Shown one piece after another: positions 17,246 through 26,107 of a stretch of 64,000 bases of DNA. The position numbers and the translations under genes were made by a program. The DNA comes from Streptomyces sp. NBC_01296. Lineage in GTDB: Bacteria; Actinomycetota; Actinomycetes; Streptomycetales; Streptomycetaceae. Location of the stretch: contig NZ_CP130720.1 of NCBI RefSeq assembly GCF_035984415.1, forward strand, positions 4,836,001-4,900,000. The letters run 5' to 3'. Under the pieces are notes generated by a model. It did no database searches. It had not been told where the DNA came from and worked only from the letters and a program-made list of their open reading frames with translations. The stretch's first letter is position 1. Each line of letters opens with the position of its first letter.

Positions 17246-17659
17246 TCAGCCCATCGAGGCGACGCCGGTCGCGTACGCGGTGTCGCACACGGGACGCGCG
17301 AAGGACTGCGCCTTCGTCGGACCGTACGCATCCACCGCGGCCCGACCCAGCGCCCGCGCGATCCCCACGCAGTGCTCGGCCAGCGACGGCCGCCGGTCCA
17401 CCTCCCGCTGGAGGTGCGTCAGGACGTCACCGGGCGTCTCGCCCTGCTGGAGCTCACCCAGCAGCTTGTCGCGGAGCACGTCCTGTGCGGCGCGCGGCTT
17501 CGCGGGGACGGAGACGTCCTCGGCGGAGGCGGTCAGGATCTGGGAAGGGGTGTTGTCCGCCCAGGGGACCATCGTGACCGCGAGGGTCCCGGACAGGACC
17601 AGGACGACGGGCAGGACCAGGGCGAGGGAACGGCCGATACGGCGGGCAGTGTGGGTCAC
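17246..17659 (-). CDS. small secreted or membrane-anchored hypothetical protein
   Basis: A 137-residue protein with a clear N-terminal hydrophobic segment (RSLALVLPVVLVLSGTLAVTMVPWA, about residues 10-34) after an Arg-rich start. It therefore acts outside the membrane as a secreted or anchored protein. The mature part is helical, with two cysteines (EHCVGIARAL and RPVCDTAYA) that could form a disulphide. I recognise no domain. The same-strand neighbours suggest a conserved Streptomyces locus, but no function follows from that. Confidence 0.75.
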   Translation of the reverse strand: MTHTARRIGRSLALVLPVVLVLSGTLAVTMVPWADNTPSQILTASAEDVSVPAKPRAAQDVLRDKLLGELQQGETPGDVLTHLQREVDRRPSLAEHCVGIARALGRAAVDAYGPTKAQSFARPVCDTAYATGVASMG

Positions 17660-17843
17660 GAGGGCGAGAGTAGCGCTCGGTGAAGATCTGGCGACATTTA
17701 GTCACCCGGTCGGGGGATGGTTCGACGTGGCTTTTCGAATTAAGGGTTGACGAGTGGGGCTGAACGGCCCGGTCTGCCCGGGATGGTGCACGGGGGCGCC
17801 CCCGGCCGGGAGCGCCCCTGTTCCGTCCTGCCCGTGCTCGGGG

Positions 17844-18932
<1,089 letters not shown>

Positions 18933-18980
18933 GGTGATAGATCCCTTCTACCGGCAGGAACGTGCCGGACGATCCGAGTG

Positions 18981-18996
18981 GAAGGTCTAGTCCAGT
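18981..18996 (-). promoter_or_regulatory. DasR (dre)-like operator upstream of msiK
   Basis: GAAGGTCTAGTCCAGT matches the published dre consensus A[CG]TGGTCTAGACCA[CG]T at 12 of 16 positions. The inner 12 bases AGGTCTAGTCCA are identical to the sites before nagK and cutC in this window. It lies 49-64 bp before the msiK ATG. Confidence 0.7.
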
Positions 18997-19175
18997 AAGC
19001 AGGACTCCGCCCGACGCTACCCGCTGGCGCGGCTCCTGTCAGTACCCGGTCCCGGGTGACTTCCGCCATTGCCGGAGCCGTCCGCGGCACCCTGGAGGGC
19101 GGCTTCGGGCGCCCTGGGGGCGGGGCAATGTGATGGCCGGGGGGATGGGCCGCTGTGTAAAGTGAGGCCGGTTAC

Positions 19176-19250
19176 GCCTCCTTAGCTCAGTCCGGCCAGA
19201 GCAACGCACTTGTAATGCGTAGGTCGTCGGTTCGAATCCGACAGGGGGCT
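19176..19250 (+). tRNA. tRNA-Thr (anticodon TGT)
   Basis: A complete cloverleaf. The acceptor stem GCCTCCT/AGGGGGC includes a T-G pair, the D loop starts TAGCTCAG, and the anticodon stem ACGCA/TGCGT closes loop CTTGTAA with anticodon TGT at 19211-19213. The T arm is GTCGG-TTCGAAT-CCGAC. CCA is not encoded (TCC follows). A hairpin terminator begins 9 bp downstream. Confidence 0.96.
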
Positions 19251-19259
19251 CCGCTGACG

Positions 19260-19292
19260 GCCCAGCTCGGATCTCCTCCGGGCTGGGCTTTC
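19260..19292 (+). terminator. terminator after tRNA-Thr
   Basis: GCCCAGC pairs with GCTGGGC, extended by CGG/CCG, around a small loop. CTTTCGT follows. Confidence 0.75.
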
Positions 19293-19341
19293 GTGTTCCG
19301 GCGTCAGGCGGTGACATCCGGTTCCGCTCGGGGCGGCGCGC

Positions 19342-19533
19342 CTATGCGTCGGGCTCGGCGGCGGGCAGGGGCCACCGCTTGATGATCTTTGCCGGACGTT
19401 CCGGGGCCCGCCACACCTGAATGCGGATCTCCTCGCTCGTTTCGGGGCTCTCGTCGGAGTCGATGTCGGCCCGGTACGCCCGGCGAAACGCCGAAGGCCC
19501 CGGGCCGTCGCCCGGGCCTTTGGCGTTCTCGTG
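19342..19533 (-). pseudogene. start-less protein-like fragment next to tRNA-Thr
   Basis: Read leftward in the same frame as the FAD oxidoreductase, directly after its TGA stop, is an open frame of about 63 codons ending at TAG 19344-19342. Its last 45 residues look like real protein (SDESPETSEEIRIQVW, then RPAKIIKRWPLP), with acidic and aliphatic residues unlike the usual high-GC shadow frames. It has no ATG, GTG or TTG start, and its first codons run through the oxidoreductase terminator. I interpret it as the 3' remnant of a gene that lost its 5' end. I do not recognise the family; chance is possible. Confidence 0.35.
19494..19520 (-). terminator. terminator of the FAD oxidoreductase gene
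   Basis: Read leftward, AAGGCCCGGGC and GCCCGGGGCCTT form a stem with one bulge about 14 bp after the stop. Confidence 0.7.
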
Positions 19534-20913
19534 TCAGTGGCGGCCCGAGATGCGGTTCGCCAGGTGGGCCAGGGCGGTTGTGGCCGGGGCGTGGGTCGCG
19601 GCTTCGTGGCGGTCCGCCTCGCGGTAGGCCGCGTAGAGGGCCTGGACGCCGAGCCAGCGCAAGGGCTCCGGCTCCCAGCGGCGGACGCGGTGGTTGACCC
19701 ACGGGAGGGTGGTCAGGTCCGTGGCGTCCCCCAGGACCAGGTCGCGCAGGGTGCGGGCCGCGAGGTTGGAGGTCGCGACGCCCGAGCCGACGTAGCCGCC
19801 GGCCCAGCCGAGGCCCGTCGTGCGGTCCAGGGCCACCGTGGCGCACCAGTCGCGGGGGACGCCGAGGACGCCCGACCAGGCGTGGGTGATCTCCACTCCG
19901 GTGAGGATCGGGAAGAAGGACGTCAGGAGTTGCGTCAGCGCCTTGATCGTCGACTGCTGGGTCGTGCCGTCGGTGTCCGTGCGCGAGCCGAAGCGGTACG
20001 GGACGCCGCGGCCGCCGATCGCGATGCGGTCGTCCGCGGTGCGCTGGGCGTACATGTAGGCGTGGGCCATGTCGCCGAGGGTGCAGGCGTCCGACCAGCC
20101 GATGCGGGACCAGACCTCGGGCGGCAGCGGGGCCGTCGCGATCATCGACGAGTTCATCGGGAGCCAGGAGCGCTTCTGGCCCTTGAGGGCCGCGGTGAAG
20201 CCCTCCGTGCAGCGCAGGACGTACGGGGCGCGGACCGTGCCGTACGGGGTGATGGCCCGGCGGGGGGCGATCTCGGTGACGGGGGTGGATTCGTGGATGA
20301 CCACGCCGAGGCGTTCGCAGGCGGCGGCCAGGCCCTTGACGAGCTTGAGGGGGTGGATCCGGGCGCCGTGCGGGGTCCAGCCGGCGCCGACGGCGTCCGC
20401 GATGTCGATGCGGGCGCGGGTGTCGGTGGCGTCGTAGAGCTCGCGGTCGCTCTCGCCGAAGGCGAGTTCGGCGGCGTGGAAGGCCTTGAGGCGGCTGAGC
20501 TGGGCGGGGGTGCGGGCGACCTCGAGGACGCCGCCGCGGTGGATGTCGGCGTCGATGTCCTCCTTGGCCGCGACGCCGATGACTTCGGTGACGGTGTCGT
20601 TCATGGCCTGCTGGAGGCGGAGCGCGGCCTGGTGGCCGTGGAGTTCGGCGTAGCGGTCGCGTCCGGCGATGCCGTTGTAGAGCCAGCCGCCGTTGCGGCC
20701 GGAGGCCCCGTAGCCGCAGAACTTCTGCTCGAGGACGGTGACGCGGAGGTCGGGGGCGGCGGTCTTGAGGTAGTAGGCGGTCCACAGGCCGGTGTAGCCG
20801 CCGCCGACGATGACGACGTCGGCCGTGGCGTGGCCGGTGAGGGGGGCGCGGGGTGGCCGGGCGGGAGTGTGGTCCGTCGCGTACCAGAAGGAGATGCCGC
20901 CGTTGATCGTCAT
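19534..20913 (-). CDS. FAD-dependent amine oxidase (DAO family, PuuB-like)
   Basis: A 459-residue flavoprotein of the D-amino acid oxidase superfamily. The FAD-binding Rossmann motif ADVVIVGGGYTGLWTAYYL is at about residues 31-49. The second FAD block CGYGASGRNGGWLYNG and the C-terminal GYVGSGVATSNLAARTLRDL are typical of gamma-glutamylputrescine oxidase and glycine/sarcosine-oxidase relatives. It should oxidise a C-N bond and release hydrogen peroxide. The substrate is inferred only loosely as an amine. An acetyltransferase resembling spermidine/spermine N-acetyltransferase is encoded nearby (21342), hinting at polyamine breakdown. It has its own terminator. Confidence 0.85.
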   Translation of the reverse strand: MTINGGISFWYATDHTPARPPRAPLTGHATADVVIVGGGYTGLWTAYYLKTAAPDLRVTVLEQKFCGYGASGRNGGWLYNGIAGRDRYAELHGHQAALRLQQAMNDTVTEVIGVAAKEDIDADIHRGGVLEVARTPAQLSRLKAFHAAELAFGESDRELYDATDTRARIDIADAVGAGWTPHGARIHPLKLVKGLAAACERLGVVIHESTPVTEIAPRRAITPYGTVRAPYVLRCTEGFTAALKGQKRSWLPMNSSMIATAPLPPEVWSRIGWSDACTLGDMAHAYMYAQRTADDRIAIGGRGVPYRFGSRTDTDGTTQQSTIKALTQLLTSFFPILTGVEITHAWSGVLGVPRDWCATVALDRTTGLGWAGGYVGSGVATSNLAARTLRDLVLGDATDLTTLPWVNHRVRRWEPEPLRWLGVQALYAAYREADRHEAATHAPATTALAHLANRISGRH

Positions 20914-21041
20914 GGGGGAGTTGGTACACGGGGTTCCGGAGGGGTGTCCAGGTACCGGGTGCCGGGTTTTGGGGTGGGAGGGGTGGCCTTTTGGCTGATG
21001 TGGCGGGGGTGGTGGGGTCCCTAGGGTGACGGCGGGAGGTT

Positions 21042-21332
21042 TTGTCCTGGTACTGCGCGAGGTTCGAGGGGGCGGGTGGTGAGGTGCTGCTGGGGCCGGC
21101 GGCGCAGGGGCAGGTCAAGGTCGAGTACCTGCTGGCTTCGTTCCCGGACCGGGGCGGGGCCGGCGGTTTGGTGCGGGCCGTGAACGCGCTGCGGGCGTCG
21201 GCGGAGGCGGGGAGGTTCACGGACGGGCATCTGCCGGCGATGGCGGCGCAGGTGCCGGGGCTGCGCGGGGAGGCCTTCGACCGGGCGGTGGCGGAGCAGA
21301 CGTACAAGGGGTGGGTCGGCGGGACGGCCTAG
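21042..21332 (+). CDS. small hypothetical protein
   Basis: A 96-residue acidic/neutral protein starting MSWYCARFEGAGGEVLLGP. The start is TTG 21042, preceded by GGGAGG. The composition (one Cys, aromatic start, helix-rich end with FDRAVAEQTYKGWVG) is protein-like rather than a frame artefact. I recognise no domain and see no signal peptide or membrane segment. It ends 9 bp before the acetyltransferase gene, so the two are probably co-transcribed. The function is unknown. Confidence 0.6.
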   Translation: MSWYCARFEGAGGEVLLGPAAQGQVKVEYLLASFPDRGGAGGLVRAVNALRASAEAGRFTDGHLPAMAAQVPGLRGEAFDRAVAEQTYKGWVGGTA

Positions 21333-21341
21333 GCTCCCGGC

Positions 21342-21821
21342 ATGATCCGTAGCGCCGTTGTCGAAGACGTCCCCGTCATCCACGCCATGATCCGCGAGCT
21401 GGCGGAGTACGAGAAGGTGCCGCACGAGGCGCGGGCCACCCAGGAGCAGTTGCGGGAGGCGCTGTTCGGGGCGCGGCCCGCGGCGTTCGCGCACATGGCG
21501 GAGACGGCGGACGGGGAGGCCGTCGGGTTCGCGGTGTGGTTCCTGAACTTCTCGACGTGGCGCGGGGTGCACGGGATCTACCTGGAGGACCTGTACGTGC
21601 GGCCGGGCGTGCGCGGTGGCGGGCACGGCAAGGCGCTGCTGGCGGAGCTGGCCCGGATCTGTGTGGAGCGCGGCTACGAGCGGCTCGAGTGGGCGGTGTT
21701 GAAGTGGAACGAGCCGACGATCGCGTTCTACGAGGCCTTGGGCGCGCGGCCGCAGGACGAGTGGTCGGTGTACCGGCTGACGGACGAGCCGCTGAGGAAG
21801 CTGGGCTCGGCGCAGGGCTGA
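21342..21821 (+). CDS. GNAT N-acetyltransferase, diamine/spermidine acetyltransferase-like
   Basis: A 159-residue Gcn5-related acetyltransferase. The block NFSTWRGVHGIYLEDLYVRPGVRGGGHGKALLAELA is very close to the spermidine/spermine N1-acetyltransferase (SAT1/SAT2) type and includes the acetyl-CoA loop RGGGHGKA. The C-terminal EWAVLKWNEPTIAFYEALGA also fits that subgroup. It would acetylate a polyamine or similar amine using acetyl-CoA in the cytoplasm. Its likely operon partner is the small gene just upstream. The neighbouring PuuB-like oxidase on the opposite strand supports a polyamine link; substrate specificity is inferred. Confidence 0.85.
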   Translation: MIRSAVVEDVPVIHAMIRELAEYEKVPHEARATQEQLREALFGARPAAFAHMAETADGEAVGFAVWFLNFSTWRGVHGIYLEDLYVRPGVRGGGHGKALLAELARICVERGYERLEWAVLKWNEPTIAFYEALGARPQDEWSVYRLTDEPLRKLGSAQG

Positions 21822-21849
21822 GGCCGCTGCGCCGGGCCGCGGCGTGCCG

Positions 21850-22353
21850 TCAGCCGGTGATCTTGGCGGTGAAGGCGTCGAGGTTGGTGCGGGTGCGGTC
21901 GATCTTCTCGGGGAGGGTGAGGGTCTCCTCGTAGAGGCCGGCGCGCAGCTTGGGCTGTCGCTTGCCCCGGATGTAGAGGGAGCAGGCGAGGTCGGCGCAG
22001 ACGTAGATGCCGACGGTGTTGCCCTCGCGGCCGCGGGCCCCGGCGAGGGGGGCGACGAGCAGGGAGACGCCGGAGGCGGCGTGGCCGGTGAGGCAGATCT
22101 GGCAGGCGCTGGACTTGAGGGCGCTCGTGCGGCTGGTGCCGGGGACGCGCAGGGTGATGCCGACGGGGGTGCCGTCGGCGTCCTGGCGTACGAGGTGGGC
22201 GCGCAGCGGGGCGCCGGGGTCCACCCAGCCGAGGAAGTCGAGGTCTTCCCAGGGGAGTTCGCTGAAGTCCAGCGGGAGCTTGAGGCGGGCTGCCTCGCCC
22301 TTGGTGCAGTTCACGAAGGACGAACGGATCTGTTTTTCGGTGAGCGGGTCCAC
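21850..22353 (-). CDS. FBP-type elongation factor G-binding protein
   Basis: A 167-residue protein with a C-terminal treble-clef zinc finger: Cys84-x2-Cys87 (SSACQICLTG) and Cys119/Cys124 (YVCADLACS). The preceding region LPWEDLDFLGWVDP is typical of actinobacterial FBP-domain proteins. This family is related to FusB/FusC, which bind EF-G and rescue it from fusidic acid. Whether this member gives resistance is unknown. It is convergent with the acetyltransferase gene, with 28 bp between the stops. Confidence 0.8.
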   Translation of the reverse strand: MDPLTEKQIRSSFVNCTKGEAARLKLPLDFSELPWEDLDFLGWVDPGAPLRAHLVRQDADGTPVGITLRVPGTSRTSALKSSACQICLTGHAASGVSLLVAPLAGARGREGNTVGIYVCADLACSLYIRGKRQPKLRAGLYEETLTLPEKIDRTRTNLDAFTAKITG

Positions 22354-22421
22354 GTCGGGGGACGGTACGTGGGGGTACGGGCCGCTGTCATCCGATATTA
22401 CCGGCGGCGCGGGGGCTCCCC

Positions 22422-23432
22422 TCAGGGTTCGAGGACGACCTTGCCGGTGGTGGCGCGGGTTTCCAGGGCGTGGTGGGCGGCGGCCGCTTCGGCGAGCGGG
22501 TAGCGCTGGAGGGCGGGCCGGAGCCGGCCTGCGGCGGCTTCGGCGAGGGCGCGGGTTTCGAGGAGGCGCAGGGGGTTGTCGCCGCCGGCCCGTCGGAGCA
22601 TTTCGGGGCCGAGGACGTTGTGGGTGGTGACGTTACGGGCGGCGAGGTCGGCGCGGTCGGTGTCGGTGAGGGGGATGGGGCCGCCGGACCAGCCGAAGAC
22701 GATGTGGCGGGCGCCGGGGGCGAGGAGGCCGAGGGCGGCGCGGGCGGTGGGGCCGCCGACGGAGTCGAAGAGGACGGTGGCGCCGGCGGGGTGGTGCCGG
22801 CGTACGGCGTCGGTCCAGCCGGGGGCGGTGTAGTCGAGGGCGAGGTCGGCGCCGTTGGCGGCGGCGAGGGCCGTTTTCGCGGGACCGCCGGCGAGGGCGA
22901 TGACGGTGGCGCCGGCGCGCAGGGCGTACTGGACGAGCAGGGTGCCGATGCCGCCGGCGGCGGCGGGGACGAGGGCGACGGAGTCCGGGCCGAGGTCGGC
23001 GAACTGGAGGATCCCGAGGGTGGTGCGGCCCGTGCCGATCATGGCGACGGCCTCGGCGGCGTCGAGGCCGGGCGGCAGGGGGTGCAGTCGGTCGGCGTCG
23101 GCGACGGCGTACTCGGCATACCCTCCGGGCGCGAAGCCGAGGTGGACGACGACCTGGCGGCCGAGCCAGTCGGGGTCGGTGCCGGGGCCGAGGGCGTCGA
23201 CGGTGCCGGCGACCTCGCGGCCGGGGATGGTGGGCAGCTCGGGGAGGGCGGGGGCGGGGCCCTGGAAGCCCTGGCGGAGGGCGGTGTCGAGGAGGTGGAC
23301 TCCGGCGGCGGCGACGGCGATGCGGACCTGGCCGGGGGCGGGTACGGGGGCTTCGGTGCGCTCGTGGACGAGGTTCTCGGCGGGGCCGAAGGCGTGGAGG
23401 CGGATGGCGCGCATGGTCTGCAGGGTGTCCAT
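22422..23432 (-). CDS. zinc-type alcohol dehydrogenase-like NADPH:quinone oxidoreductase
   Basis: A 336-residue medium-chain dehydrogenase/reductase. The N-terminal GroES-like domain includes AIRLHAFGPAENL and PGREVAGTVDALGPG. The nucleotide-binding loop AAAGGIGTLLVQYALRAGA is the quinone oxidoreductase form of GxGxxG. Structural zinc cysteines are absent, as is usual for the QOR/crotonyl-CoA-type branch. It probably reduces quinones or enones with NADPH. Either ATG 23432 or ATG 23414 could be used; the latter sits just before the conserved region. It is divergent from the pentapeptide gene. Confidence 0.87.
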   Translation of the reverse strand: MDTLQTMRAIRLHAFGPAENLVHERTEAPVPAPGQVRIAVAAAGVHLLDTALRQGFQGPAPALPELPTIPGREVAGTVDALGPGTDPDWLGRQVVVHLGFAPGGYAEYAVADADRLHPLPPGLDAAEAVAMIGTGRTTLGILQFADLGPDSVALVPAAAGGIGTLLVQYALRAGATVIALAGGPAKTALAAANGADLALDYTAPGWTDAVRRHHPAGATVLFDSVGGPTARAALGLLAPGARHIVFGWSGGPIPLTDTDRADLAARNVTTHNVLGPEMLRRAGGDNPLRLLETRALAEAAAGRLRPALQRYPLAEAAAAHHALETRATTGKVVLEP

Positions 23433-23515
23433 ACGGACAGGCTCCGACCTGAAGCGCGGTTGAGGTCAAGGCTCTGCCGGCTGCCGTTGTCAGTGGCGCG
23501 GGGGACGATGGGGAC

Positions 23516-24190
23516 ATGGCGCGCAAGGGGCAGCAGGAGACGGTGAAGGCGGCGCGGCGGCCGGAGGTGCGGCTGCCGGAGCTGAGTGCGTGGGAGGGCG
23601 GCGAGCTGGAGCCGGACGGGGACTACGACGGGCTGGAGTTCGCGGACCTGGACCTCGTGGGGCAGGAGGGCATCGGGGCCCGGTTCATGGACTGCGCGCT
23701 GCGGCGGTGCGCGCTGGACGAGGCGGGGCTGGCGAAGGCGCGCATCCTGGACTCGGTGCTGGAGGGGGTCCGGGGGGTGGGGACGGATCTGTCGGGGGCT
23801 TCGCTGCGGGACGTGGAGCTGGTGGAGGCGCGCCTGGGCGGGGTGCAGCTGCACGGGGCGGTGCTGGAGCGGGTGGTGGTCCGCGGGGGCAAGATCGACT
23901 ACCTGAACCTGCGGACGGCGCGGCTCAAGGACGTGGTCTTCGACGGGTGCGTGCTGGTGGAGGCGGACTTCGCGGGCGCGGTGCTGGAGCGGGTGGAGTT
24001 CCGCGGGTGCACGCTGCGGGGAGCGGATTTCACGGGGGCGCGGATGACGGACGTGGATCTGCGGGGGGCCGCGGAGCTGGACATCGCGCGGGGGGTGGAC
24101 GCGCTGTCCGGGGCGGTGATCAGCCCGTCCCAGCTCTTCGACCTGGCCCCGGCCCTGGCGGCGCAGCTGGGCCTCAGGGTCCTGTCGTAG
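23516..24190 (+). CDS. pentapeptide repeat protein
   Basis: A 224-residue protein with A(D/N)LxX-type pentapeptide repeats from about residue 38 to 185 (for example LEFADLDLVG, TDLSGASLRD, VEADFAGAVLE, RGADFTGARMTD). These fold as a right-handed quadrilateral beta helix. The first 35 residues are a basic and then acidic lead-in. Some members mimic DNA and protect gyrase, but nothing here marks that activity. The repeats are degenerate, and cytoplasmic location is expected because there is no signal peptide. It ends facing a hypothetical gene. Confidence 0.85.
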   Translation: MARKGQQETVKAARRPEVRLPELSAWEGGELEPDGDYDGLEFADLDLVGQEGIGARFMDCALRRCALDEAGLAKARILDSVLEGVRGVGTDLSGASLRDVELVEARLGGVQLHGAVLERVVVRGGKIDYLNLRTARLKDVVFDGCVLVEADFAGAVLERVEFRGCTLRGADFTGARMTDVDLRGAAELDIARGVDALSGAVISPSQLFDLAPALAAQLGLRVLS

Positions 24191-24218
24191 CCCCCGCGGG
24201 GGCCGCGCCCCGCCGGGG

Positions 24219-24722
24219 CTATGCCGGGACGCGGGGGAAGCGGGCCTGGAGGGTCCAGATGGTGGGGTTGTCGGCCAGGGTGTCGTGCATGTCGGTCAGG
24301 TCCGCGATCAGGTCGTGCAGGAAATCGCGGGCTTCGCGGCGCAGCAGGCGGTGGCTGAAGGTCAGCGGTTCCTCCTCCGGCGGCATCCAGTCGGCCTCGA
24401 TGTCGACCCAGCCGAAGCGGCGCTCGAACAGCATCCGGTCGGTGGACTCGGTGAAGTCGAGCTCGGCGTACTGGCGGTTGGCGGAGCGGCTGCCGCGGGG
24501 GTCCTTGTCGAGCTGCTCGACGATGTCGCAGAGGGCCCAGGCGAAGTCCAGTACGGGCACCCATCCCCAGCCTGTGGACACTTCCCGGTCCTTGATGGTG
24601 TCGGCGAGGTAGACGTCCCCGCAGAACAGGTCGTGGCGCAGGGAGTGGACGTCCGCCGAGCGGTAGTCGGTCTGCGGGGGGTCCGGGAAGCGCCGGGAGA
24701 GGGAGTAGCCGATGTCGAGCAC
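24219..24722 (-). CDS. conserved hypothetical protein
   Basis: A 167-residue acidic soluble protein. It begins (GTG 24722) MLDIGYSLSRRFPDPP, has aromatic-rich segments (STGWGWVPVLDFAWALCDIVEQL and FGWVDIEADWMPPEEEP) and a helical C terminus (EARDFLHDLIADLTDMHDTL). I do not recognise the family with confidence. The composition resembles proteins annotated in Streptomyces as domain-of-unknown-function or immunity-like proteins; no toxin partner is visible. It is convergent with the pentapeptide gene. Confidence 0.7.
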   Translation of the reverse strand: MLDIGYSLSRRFPDPPQTDYRSADVHSLRHDLFCGDVYLADTIKDREVSTGWGWVPVLDFAWALCDIVEQLDKDPRGSRSANRQYAELDFTESTDRMLFERRFGWVDIEADWMPPEEEPLTFSHRLLRREARDFLHDLIADLTDMHDTLADNPTIWTLQARFPRVPA

Positions 24723-24803
24723 GTACCCGATGGTGTCACGGGTGCGCGGCCGTCCCCACCCCGGCGGTCGGCGGGTGCCGTCCCGGGCCGCTCTCGGCGG
24801 ACG

Positions 24804-25889
24804 TCAGCGGACGTTGACGGCCGTCCAGGCGGCGGCGACGCGCCCGTACTCGACGCTGCCCGGGCCGTAGAGGTCGGCGGCGGCCCTGAGGGTGGCGGTG
24901 CGGGCGCGGGCGTAGTTGGTGGTGGAGGTCATGTAGGTGCTCAGGGCCCGGTACCAGATGCGGACGGCCTTGTCCCGGCCGATGCCGAGCAGCTTGGAGC
25001 CGTCGTAGGTGGGGGAGTCGTAGGAGATCTTGTTGATCTCCTTGAGGCCGCTGCCTTCGGCGAGGAGGTAGAAGAAGTGCCGGGCGGGGCCGGACGCGGC
25101 GTACGGGTCGAGGGTGCCGATGTCGCTTGACCAGTAGTCGCGGGAGTGGCCGTCGAGGCTGGGGTGGTCCATGCGGCGCAGGGAGCCGTCGGCGAAGACG
25201 CGTTCGCCGATGAAGTAGTCCCCGACGTCGGTGGCGTTGTCGGCGAAGAACTCGATCGAGGTGCCGAGGATGTCGGCGGTGCCCTCGTTGAGGGCGCCGG
25301 GTTCGCCGGAGTAGGTGAGTCCGGCGGTGGCGGCGACCACGCCGTGGGTGAGCTCGTGGCCGACGATGTCGAGGGTGGCGAGCGTCCGGCCGGTGGCGGG
25401 GTCGTCGCCGTAGTTGGCGCAGGAGCAGGACGGGTCCCAGAAGGCGTTGGGGTAGTTGCTGCCGTAGTGCACGCGGGAGGTGACACCCGTGCCGTCGCCG
25501 CGGATGCCGTTGCGACCGAGGACGCCCTTGTAGAAGTCCCAGGTGACGGCGGTGGCGTAGTGGGCGTCGACGCCGGCGGACTGGCGGTCGGCGGGGGCGC
25601 CGGTGCCGCCCCAGTCGTTGTCGGGGTCGGTGAAGAGGGTGCCGCCGCCGGTCTGGTTCATGGCGTCGAGGGTGCGCTGGTTGCCGCGGGTGGTGTCGCG
25701 GAGCTGGTACGCGCTGCCGGTGAAGTAGGTGGTGAGGGGAACGGTGCCGGCGTGCTGGCTGTGGCCGGTGCCGGTGCTGCGGGGGGCCGCAGTCGCAGCC
25801 GTGGCCGTGGCTGCGGTGACCGTCATGACGGCGACGGCGCCGAGGAGGACGGCGAGGCGGGTGCGGGGAGAGGACGTCGGGTGGGTCAC
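24804..25889 (-). CDS. secreted M4-family metallopeptidase lacking a propeptide
   Basis: A 361-residue thermolysin-type peptidase. A signal peptide of about 35 residues leads almost directly into the catalytic domain. The zinc motif HELTH is at residues 178-182, with the third ligand Glu202 in GALNEGTADILG. DNDWGG, VHYGSNYPNAFWD and the Ca-binding/C-terminal segments are present. Family members of this type usually carry a propeptide of about 200 residues (FTP/PepSY domains) between signal and catalytic domain; here only about 15 residues remain. I chose GTG 25889 because a GAAGGAG ribosome site lies 7 nt upstream. It could be a self-folding form or a relic. Confidence 0.88.
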   Translation of the reverse strand: MTHPTSSPRTRLAVLLGAVAVMTVTAATATAATAAPRSTGTGHSQHAGTVPLTTYFTGSAYQLRDTTRGNQRTLDAMNQTGGGTLFTDPDNDWGGTGAPADRQSAGVDAHYATAVTWDFYKGVLGRNGIRGDGTGVTSRVHYGSNYPNAFWDPSCSCANYGDDPATGRTLATLDIVGHELTHGVVAATAGLTYSGEPGALNEGTADILGTSIEFFADNATDVGDYFIGERVFADGSLRRMDHPSLDGHSRDYWSSDIGTLDPYAASGPARHFFYLLAEGSGLKEINKISYDSPTYDGSKLLGIGRDKAVRIWYRALSTYMTSTTNYARARTATLRAAADLYGPGSVEYGRVAAAWTAVNVR

Positions 25890-26107
25890 TCGGGCTCCTT
25901 CGCGGTGGCCGGGGTGGCGGCGCGAGTGAGCGTGACAGGACGGCCCCTGGTTTTGGCAGGTCTGCGACAAGGATTTCGGGGATCTCCGCCGGGTTGTCCG
26001 AACAGCCCCCGCTCGGTGTCCGGAACCCGACGCCCTCGGGGCGGCAGCCCCCTCGGGACAGGGTGCGCCGTCGGGGCACGAGCTCCGTCAGGGCAAGGGC
26101 GGCCCCG

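Noticed and set aside
19039..19317. Leftward frame antisense to the tRNA (product containing PPVGFEPTTYALQVRCSGRTEL)
   Set aside because: This is the well-known false protein produced by translating the complement of tRNA-Thr; the real feature is the tRNA.
19176..21000. Possible integrated element at tRNA-Thr
   Set aside because: No integrase, no duplicated tRNA 3' end and no foreign-composition block are visible; only a start-less fragment lies nearby.
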